NCBI GenBank assembly: GCA_020431545.1
Contig: JAGQIB010000257.1
Span: forward strand, 1-10,840
Length of the DNA stretch: 10,840 nt
Reading direction: 5' to 3'
Origin: Gemmatimonadota bacterium
GTDB lineage: Bacteria; ARS69
Shown here: one piece after another, positions 6,420-10,840 of the stretch
How the letters are laid out: the number at the start of each line of letters is the position of its first letter
How positions within the stretch are numbered: the stretch's first letter is position 1
Notes under the pieces: generated by a model
The model's input: the letters and a program-made list of their open reading frames with translations, nothing else
Database searches by the model: none
Told to the model about the DNA's origin: nothing
Position numbers and translations under genes: made by a program

Positions 6420-6722
6420 CTACTTGCGGCGCTCGACGCCCGGCATCCACACGAAGGCCGCCTGGCCTTCGCCGCCCTCGACCGCCTTCGTGACCCCGAG
6501 AAGCTCCACGCGTTGCCCGTCGAAGTGCCAGAGGTAGGCCGTGCCGCCGTCCGTGCTGACCAGACGCTGGCCCGCACTGACGGCGACCGTCTCGGAGGCC
6601 ATCGCCGCCGGAGGAGCGAGAATCTCGGCGGGGCCCGCCGCGAGCCAGCGACCGAGCCCGAAGGCCACGGCGAGAGCGAGAAGGGTCCAAAGGCGCGGCA
6701 TCGAAGGGCTGAGCTGTCTCAT
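6420..6722 (-). CDS. Small membrane-anchored protein, unknown function
   Basis: A 100-residue protein with one N-terminal hydrophobic segment (MPRLWTLLALAVAFGLGRWL, residues ~8-27) that could be an anchor or an uncleaved signal sequence. The rest looks like a small exported domain: AVSAGQRLVSTDGGTAYLWH at ~48-67, then a likely beta strand (RVELLGVTKAVEG) and the end FVWMPGVERRK. The ATG at 6722 has AAGGAG six bases upstream and a strong promoter behind it, so start and reality are well supported. The repeated pattern of short strands suggests a single beta-rich domain facing the periplasm. It leads a two-gene unit with the two-helix membrane protein. No family is recognised. Confidence 0.72.
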   Translation of the reverse strand: MRQLSPSMPRLWTLLALAVAFGLGRWLAAGPAEILAPPAAMASETVAVSAGQRLVSTDGGTAYLWHFDGQRVELLGVTKAVEGGEGQAAFVWMPGVERRK

Positions 6723-6745
6723 CGCGGTCTCCTTGGCTCGAGAGC

Positions 6746-6764
6746 GGCCGGCGGCTCGCCGGCC
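6746..6764 (-). other. GC-rich hairpin at the predicted 5' end of the 6722 transcript
   Basis: GGCCGGCG and CGCCGGCC form a perfect 8-bp stem with a three-base loop. It lies just inside the transcript predicted from the promoter at 6776-6804 (start near 6769) and ends about ten bases before the ribosome binding site. No T-tract follows on either strand, so a 5' stabilising stem is favoured over a terminator for the upstream gene. Confidence 0.45.
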
Positions 6765-6775
6765 CGTCGCGATGG

Positions 6776-6804
6776 ACGTTAGGAAGTCCCTCGCCCCGTG
6801 TCAA
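6776..6804 (-). promoter_or_regulatory. Sigma-70 promoter of the two small membrane protein genes
   Basis: Minus strand: a perfect -35 TTGACA (6804-6799), a 17-base spacer and -10 TAACGT (6781-6776). It is intergenic, 54 bases upstream of the ATG at 6722. The -10 box keeps only the first two and last bases of TATAAT. Confidence 0.55.
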
Positions 6805-6850
6805 CGCGGCGCGGCTCACTTCGTCGGCGGATGCCGCGACGAGAACCGGC

Positions 6851-8215
6851 CTAGGGGGCGGCCGAACCCGCGAGGATCAGCGCTCCCTCCCCTTCGGTCG
6901 CCATCACGTCCTCGGCGCCGCCGAGCCATCCGAGTCGGGCCCAGGCCTCGATCTCCGGCAGGGACTCTCCGAGCGCGATCGATCGTTCCAGGGAACGCGT
7001 GCGATCCCGGTACCGGGCGAAACGGGCCATCCCGTCGGCAGAGATCTCGCGCCCGGGAGGCGCGTCGAGACGCAGCGGGTCCACGAATCCACCGTTCTTC
7101 TTCACGCGGAAGTCGAGATGCGGCCCGGTGGACAGGCCGGTGGACCCGACGTATCCGATCACGTCGCCCTGACCGACGCGCGCGCCCACGCGCACTCCCT
7201 TCGCGAAGCGCGCAAGGTGTCCGTAACAGGTCGTGTAGGTCGAGCTGTGGCGGACCTCGATGTAGTTCCCGTAGCCTCCCTTGCGACCGGCGAAGATGAC
7301 TTTCCCGTCGCCGAGCGCACTGACGGGGGTTCCCGTGGGCGCCGCGTAGTCCACACCGTGATGCGGCCGCACGACCTTCAGGATCGGGTGGCGACGTCCG
7401 TTCGAGAAGCGCGAGGAGATGCGACGGTACTCGAGCGGCGACTTCAGGAACGCGCGACGCACGGAGCGGCCCGTATCGTCGTACCAGTCGAGGACACCGT
7501 TCTCGTCGACGTAGCGGATCGCACGCGACGACGCCTCCGCGCCCTGGTACTCGGCCGCGAGGATCTTCCCGAAGCCGAGGCACTCTCCGTCCAGCCACTC
7601 CTCGCGGACCACGATCGTGAAGCGATCGCCCGCGCGTGGATCCGTGAGGAAGTCGACCTGCCACGCGAGCAGGTCCGCGAAGCGCATCGTGAGGTTCGCG
7701 TCGCCACCGGCCGCAACCACGGACTCGAAGAGGCTCGAGTCGAGCGTGCCCTCGATGCGACGGAGATGGCACACCGGCTCGCGACGCTCCACCTCGACCA
7801 CCGGCGACGCTTGCTCGTCGAGCCAGCGCGCGACGACCCGCTCGAGACGATCGCGCTGCAGCGCGACCTCCCGGAGCAGTCCGCCTTCCTCGCGCGCGAC
7901 GTCGACCGTCTCGCCCGGCATCACGCGCCGGAGATCGACCTCCGACTTCAGCGCGTCGATCGCGAGCAATCGCTCGGCCGGGGCCAGATCCAGGCTCGCG
8001 AGCACCCAGTCGAGAGACTCGCCGCGCCCGATCGCGCGACTCGCGTGGCGAAGGACGGGGGTCGCCGGGGCGGCCGCGGCAGGCGGAGCGACCTCCACCG
8101 CCACGGAGCTGCGGGGCAGATCCGACGACGACGCGGCGTCGGGCCCACATCCGGCGAGCACCGCACCACCCAGAATGCCCGCGAGTCCGAACACGATGTT
8201 CCTCAGTGCCTTCAT
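6851..8215 (-). CDS. MepM-like M23 peptidoglycan endopeptidase, lipoprotein
   Basis: A 454-residue cell-envelope hydrolase. The N-terminus ends in the lipobox LAGC (lipidated Cys 23). Residues ~150-265 match the middle domain of MepM/OapA-type proteins (GDRFTIVV, FGKILAAEY, DWYDDTGRSVRRAFLKSPLE, RISSRFSNGRRHP). The M23 domain is at ~267-390: zinc-site HHGVD (H285, D289), YGHL (H333) and GPHLDF (H366, D368). MepM-type enzymes cut peptide cross-links during wall growth. The last ligand motif is HLD where HLH is usual; Asp can bind zinc, and I recall HLD in other homologues, so activity need not be lost. A C-terminal tail of ~60 residues after the M23 fold is extra. The ATG at 8215 has AGGAGG four bases before it. 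It follows the SAM hydrolase by 81 bases and is likely co-transcribed with it. A longer open frame over the same stretch (6816-8297) is out of frame. Confidence 0.9.
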   Translation of the reverse strand: MKALRNIVFGLAGILGGAVLAGCGPDAASSSDLPRSSVAVEVAPPAAAAPATPVLRHASRAIGRGESLDWVLASLDLAPAERLLAIDALKSEVDLRRVMPGETVDVAREEGGLLREVALQRDRLERVVARWLDEQASPVVEVERREPVCHLRRIEGTLDSSLFESVVAAGGDANLTMRFADLLAWQVDFLTDPRAGDRFTIVVREEWLDGECLGFGKILAAEYQGAEASSRAIRYVDENGVLDWYDDTGRSVRRAFLKSPLEYRRISSRFSNGRRHPILKVVRPHHGVDYAAPTGTPVSALGDGKVIFAGRKGGYGNYIEVRHSSTYTTCYGHLARFAKGVRVGARVGQGDVIGYVGSTGLSTGPHLDFRVKKNGGFVDPLRLDAPPGREISADGMARFARYRDRTRSLERSIALGESLPEIEAWARLGWLGGAEDVMATEGEGALILAGSAAP

Positions 8216-8296
8216 CTCCCCTCCTCCACCTCCGCTGTTTCGGTCGTCCGGCCTCCGTTCTGCACCCCGCCGCGGCGCGTCGGGGCGAGCGGCCCA

Positions 8297-9130
8297 TCAG
8301 GCCGCGGGCGGCCTCAGCAGCACCCGATCGCCCGGGCCGATTCGCAGGAGCTTCCGGGCCGAACCCCGATTCGCCGAGATCTCGAGGCTCCCCCCACCGC
8401 CGATCGACAGCAGCAGGTCGCCCTCCGCCGCCTCTTCGTACGCGAACCGGACTCCTTCGATCTCCCGTCCCCCCGCCCGCACCCGGATCCCTCGCCAGTC
8501 CTCGCCGAACGTCTCGCGGAGAAACGCCTCCGCTGCCACGGTCACGAGGTTGCCGAAGCGATCCGAGGTGACGATCTCGACCTCCCAGTCCGCGCCGACC
8601 GCTTCCGGCCGGAACGGCGCCAGCGAGATCCAGTCTTCGAGCTCGGGCCCGACCTGCGCGAGCGCGAGCCCGGCCGCGAGTCGGGCCGCCGTGGGCGCGA
8701 ACAGGTCCCGGCCGTCGAACGTCGTACCCCGGCGGCGGCGATCGAGTTCACGCAGCGCGATCTCCACGGCCCGGATCTCCCGGCCCGCGGCGGCGCGCTC
8801 CGCCGCGGCCGCGAGCAGGCCGTTGTCCGGGCCGACGAAGTGGTAGCCTCCCGCCTCGAGGACGAGGCCCCGGCGGTCGCCGCCGACCCCCGGATCGACG
8901 ACGGCGCAGAAGACCGTCCCCGGAGGGAATGCGTCGAAGGCGCGACTGAGGACCCACGCCCCTTCGCGCACCGCACCCGCCCGCACGCCGTGCGCGAGAT
9001 CGATCACGCGCGCGTCCGGCGCGATTCCGTGAATCACGCCCTTCATCTCGCCCACGAACGCATCGGCCAGGCCGAAGTCCGTGAGCAGCGCGAGCGCGCG
9101 GGGCTTTTCCGGCGGGAGATTCGAGTCCAT
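8297..9130 (-). CDS. SAM hydrolase (adenosyl-forming), DUF62/SAM hydroxide adenosyltransferase family
   Basis: A 277-residue protein of the family that includes SAM-dependent fluorinase/chlorinase, most members of which split S-adenosylmethionine with water to adenosine and methionine. Family motifs: LLTDFGLADAFVGEMKGVI (15-33), CAVVDPGVGGDRRGLV (75-90), VGPDNGLL (99-106), TTFDGRDLFAP (136-146) and SDRFGNLVT (189-197). The characteristic Asp-Arg-His triad shows Asp (D79) and Arg (R86), but the His of the usual TFHGRD motif is Asp (D139). The fluorinase replaces both this His (by Tyr) and the Asp; here only the His is changed, so this is unlike a classic halogenase. Length is normal. The ATG at 9130 has AAGGA only two bases before it; a -10 box ending nine bases upstream suggests an almost leaderless mRNA. 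The biological purpose of SAM hydrolysis by this family is unsettled. Confidence 0.9.
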   Translation of the reverse strand: MDSNLPPEKPRALALLTDFGLADAFVGEMKGVIHGIAPDARVIDLAHGVRAGAVREGAWVLSRAFDAFPPGTVFCAVVDPGVGGDRRGLVLEAGGYHFVGPDNGLLAAAAERAAAGREIRAVEIALRELDRRRRGTTFDGRDLFAPTAARLAAGLALAQVGPELEDWISLAPFRPEAVGADWEVEIVTSDRFGNLVTVAAEAFLRETFGEDWRGIRVRAGGREIEGVRFAYEEAAEGDLLLSIGGGGSLEISANRGSARKLLRIGPGDRVLLRPPAA

Positions 9131-9139
9131 ATTCCTTGC

Positions 9140-9168
9140 CTTATAGCGTCGTCACGCCCGCTTTGAAA
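9140..9168 (-). promoter_or_regulatory. Probable promoter of the SAM hydrolase-endopeptidase unit
   Basis: Minus strand: TTTCAA (9168-9163), a 17-base spacer and TATAAG (9145-9140). Only nine bases separate the -10 box from the ATG at 9130, so transcription would begin at or within three bases of the start codon. The whole divergent gap to the thiolase start is 53 bases (9131-9183). Confidence 0.42.
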
Positions 9169-9183
9169 GACGGAAGGAGACTC

Positions 9184-10371
9184 ATGTCGATCGCGATCCT
9201 GTCCGCGGTGCGGACACCCATCGGCCGATTCCTCGGTTCCTTGAAGGACGTGCCCGCGAAGGACCTCGGCATCGGGAGCGCGAAGGCCGCCCTGGAGCGG
9301 GCTGGAGTCGCCCCTTTGGAAGTCGGCGAGACGATCTTCGGCATGGCGCGGCAGGCCGGAAACGGCCCGAACCCGGCGCGACAGGTCTCCCTCGGAGCGG
9401 GCGTGCCCGAGGAGACCCCGGCGTGGACGGTGAACCAGGCGTGCGCGAGCGGCGTGAAGGCGATCACTCTCGGTGCGGCCGCGATCGAGGACGGCGAGGC
9501 GGAGATCGCGCTCGTGGGCGGCATGGAGAGCATGACGCGCGTGCCGTATCTGCTCGAGAACGCGCGTCTCGGCTACCGGCTCGGCCCGTCCGAAGTCGTC
9601 GACGGGATGTACCGCGACGGCTTCGACGATCCGCTGTCGAAGCTGGTCATGGGCGAAACGGCCGAGGAGCTCGCCGGCGAAAAGGGCATCACCCGAGCCG
9701 CGGCAGACGCCTGGGCTCTCGGCAGCCAGAACCGCAACGAACGGGCACGCGCGGCCGGCCGGTTCGCCAGCGAAATCGCACCGATCACCGTGCCGGGCCG
9801 GCGCGGGGACACCCTGGTCGAAACCGACGAACATCCCCGGGACGGCGTGACTCTCCCCAGCCTCGAGAAACTCGCCCCGGTGTTTCGACCCAACGGCACC
9901 GTCACCGCCGGCAACGCCTCGGGCATCACCGACGGCGCGGCCATGCTCTTGATGATGACGCGCGCCAAGGCCGAGGCCCTCGGCCTGCCGATCCTGGCAA
10001 GCTTCGTCGACCACTCCTCGGCGGGCGTCGCCCCGGCGCGCATGGGCTACGGCCCGGTGCCGGCCATCGAAAAACTGCTGGCGAAGCGGGGGCTGTCGAG
10101 CGTCAACGCCTTCGATCTGGTGGAGATCAACGAGGCCTTCGCCGCCCAGGTCTTGGCCTGCGAGCGGGCGCTGGGGCTCGAGCGCGAGCGGCTGAACGTC
10201 AACGGCGGCTCGATCGCGCTGGGCCATCCCATCGGCGCCACCGGGGCGCGCATCGTGGTGACCCTGCTGCACGAGCTGCGCCGCCGCGGCCAGGCGAGCG
10301 GGCTGGCCAGCCTGTGCGTCAGCGGGGGCTTCGGCATAGCCGCCGCCTTCCGCAACGAGGATGCGGCCTGA
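9184..10371 (+). CDS. Acetyl-CoA C-acetyltransferase (thiolase II)
   Basis: A 395-residue cytoplasmic thiolase that joins two acetyl-CoA to acetoacetyl-CoA or runs the reverse reaction. Catalytic residues are in place: nucleophile C87 (NQACASG), H348 (GHPIGATG), C378 (LCVSGGFG) and NEAFA (N316). The last loop normally reads C-x-G-G-G; here it is C-V-S-G-G-F-G, with Ser at the position equal to the Zoogloea Gly 380 whose backbone helps form an oxyanion hole. The ATG at 9184 follows GGAAGGAG by four bases; an in-frame ATG at 9136 lacks this and would overlap the divergent promoter region. Codon choice changes along the gene: counted Leu codons are CTC 14 / CTG 6 before 9960 and CTC 2 / CTG 14 after it, and Thr goes from mostly ACG before 9660 to almost all ACC. 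It heads an operon with the 3-hydroxyacyl-CoA dehydrogenase 22 bases downstream. Confidence 0.93.
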   Translation: MSIAILSAVRTPIGRFLGSLKDVPAKDLGIGSAKAALERAGVAPLEVGETIFGMARQAGNGPNPARQVSLGAGVPEETPAWTVNQACASGVKAITLGAAAIEDGEAEIALVGGMESMTRVPYLLENARLGYRLGPSEVVDGMYRDGFDDPLSKLVMGETAEELAGEKGITRAAADAWALGSQNRNERARAAGRFASEIAPITVPGRRGDTLVETDEHPRDGVTLPSLEKLAPVFRPNGTVTAGNASGITDGAAMLLMMTRAKAEALGLPILASFVDHSSAGVAPARMGYGPVPAIEKLLAKRGLSSVNAFDLVEINEAFAAQVLACERALGLERERLNVNGGSIALGHPIGATGARIVVTLLHELRRRGQASGLASLCVSGGFGIAAAFRNEDAA

Positions 10372-10393
10372 GGGCCCCGAGGAGGAGCGAGAG

Positions 10394-10840
10394 ATGAGCG
10401 AGATCAAGACCGTGGGCGTGCTGGGCTGCGGCCTCATGGGGGCGGGCATCGTCGAGGTCAGCGCCAAGGCCGGCTACAAGACCCTGGTGCGCGAGGTCAA
10501 CAAGACCTTCCTGGCCAGGGGCCTGGAGCGCATCGACAACTCGATGAACCGGGCGGTGGAGCGCGGCAAGCTGAGCGCCGACGAGAAGGGGGCGATCGCC
10601 GAGCGCATCACCGGCACCACCCAGGTCGAGGACCTGGCGGCGTGCGACGTGATCATCGAGGCGGTGAGCGAGAACCTCGACATCAAGCGAGTGGTCTGGG
10701 ATGAGGTGGCCAAGGTCAAGCGCCCGGGCACCTTGCTGGCCACCAACACCTCGTCGATCCCGCTGACCAAGGTGGCGCCTCAGACCGGCGACCCGGAGAA
10801 CTTCCTCGGCCTGCACTTCATGAACCCGGTGCCGGTGATG
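10394..10840 (+). CDS. 3-hydroxybutyryl-CoA dehydrogenase, N-terminal part (runs off right edge)
   Basis: The first 149 residues of an NAD(P)-dependent short (S)-3-hydroxyacyl-CoA dehydrogenase. The Rossmann motif GCGLMGAGI is at 11-19; the second strand ends in an acidic residue (VREVN, E34), which usually favours NAD over NADP. IIEAVSENLDIKR (87-99), ATNTSSIPLT (116-125) and GLHFMNPVPV (139-148) carry the family's catalytic Ser (S120) and His (H141). It reduces acetoacetyl-CoA from the thiolase to 3-hydroxybutyryl-CoA, or works in the oxidative direction in fatty acid or butyrate degradation. The ATG at 10394 has GAGGAG six bases upstream and the gap to the thiolase is 22 bases, so translation is probably coupled in one operon. 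Codon use (all 11 Thr codons ACC; Leu mostly CTG) matches the 3' part of the thiolase gene rather than its 5' part. Confidence 0.92.
   Translation, partial: MSEIKTVGVLGCGLMGAGIVEVSAKAGYKTLVREVNKTFLARGLERIDNSMNRAVERGKLSADEKGAIAERITGTTQVEDLAACDVIIEAVSENLDIKRVVWDEVAKVKRPGTLLATNTSSIPLTKVAPQTGDPENFLGLHFMNPVPVM

Noticed and set aside
6821..6841. Imperfect hairpin after the endopeptidase gene
   Set aside because: The stem needs a bulge and there is no T-tract, so I do not call it a terminator.
6816..8297. 493-codon minus-strand frame spanning the SAM hydrolase-endopeptidase gap
   Set aside because: It is one frame off the endopeptidase, which has the lipobox and complete M23 motifs in the 6851-8215 frame.
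7118..9166. Open frame of 682 codons on the plus strand across the endopeptidase and SAM hydrolase genes
   Set aside because: Antisense shadow of two recognised genes, highly charged composition and no ribosome binding site.
9043..10467. Open frame of 474 codons on the minus strand opposite the thiolase
   Set aside because: The plus strand encodes a complete thiolase with all catalytic motifs; this frame is its antisense shadow.

Overview
This is a high-GC bacterial chromosome segment. Genes are packed at short spacing and all read leftwards (minus strand) from about 9,130 down to 1; only a thiolase and a 3-hydroxyacyl-CoA dehydrogenase at the right end read rightwards. A lipoprotein of the MepM (M23) endopeptidase type, a small exported protein and a sigma-54-type activator suggest a Gram-negative-type organism. 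Myxococcota/Desulfobacterota or an FCB-type candidate phylum would fit, but nothing here fixes the taxonomy. I see no insertion sequence, CRISPR array, tRNA or rRNA.

Left part (1-2,550): the N-terminal third of a RecD2-type helicase runs off the left edge. Upstream of it is a compact 320-residue group-2-like sigma-70 factor with its own terminator. The 580-base gap in front of the sigma gene holds the best regulatory signal in the window: a near-consensus sigma-54 -24/-12 element with correct spacing, plus two GGTG/CACC dyads about 45 bp apart further upstream. This suggests a sigma-54 to sigma-70-family cascade.

Centre (2,426-6,103): a 1,030-residue regulator carries TPR repeats, a GAF domain, a sigma-54-type AAA+ domain and a Fis-type HTH, followed by a terminator. 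Directly upstream on the same strand is an 84-residue protein with a clear signal peptide, preceded by a sigma-70-like promoter and a 5' leader with two stem-loops. The small exported protein beside a TPR sensor that lies beside a sigma gene with a sigma-54 promoter is the most promising candidate for an undescribed signalling module. It is a hypothesis from gene order and motifs.

Right centre (6,100-9,168): two tiny membrane-associated proteins without recognised family, led by a promoter with a perfect TTGACA box and a hairpin at the predicted RNA 5' end; then an M23/MepM-like lipoprotein endopeptidase and a SAM hydrolase (DUF62 family), which probably form one transcription unit.

Right end (9,184-10,840): acetyl-CoA acetyltransferase and 3-hydroxybutyryl-CoA dehydrogenase (partial) form an operon for acetoacetyl-CoA/3-hydroxybutyryl-CoA interconversion. 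Codon choice changes inside the thiolase gene, which may mean recombination or a chimeric assembly.
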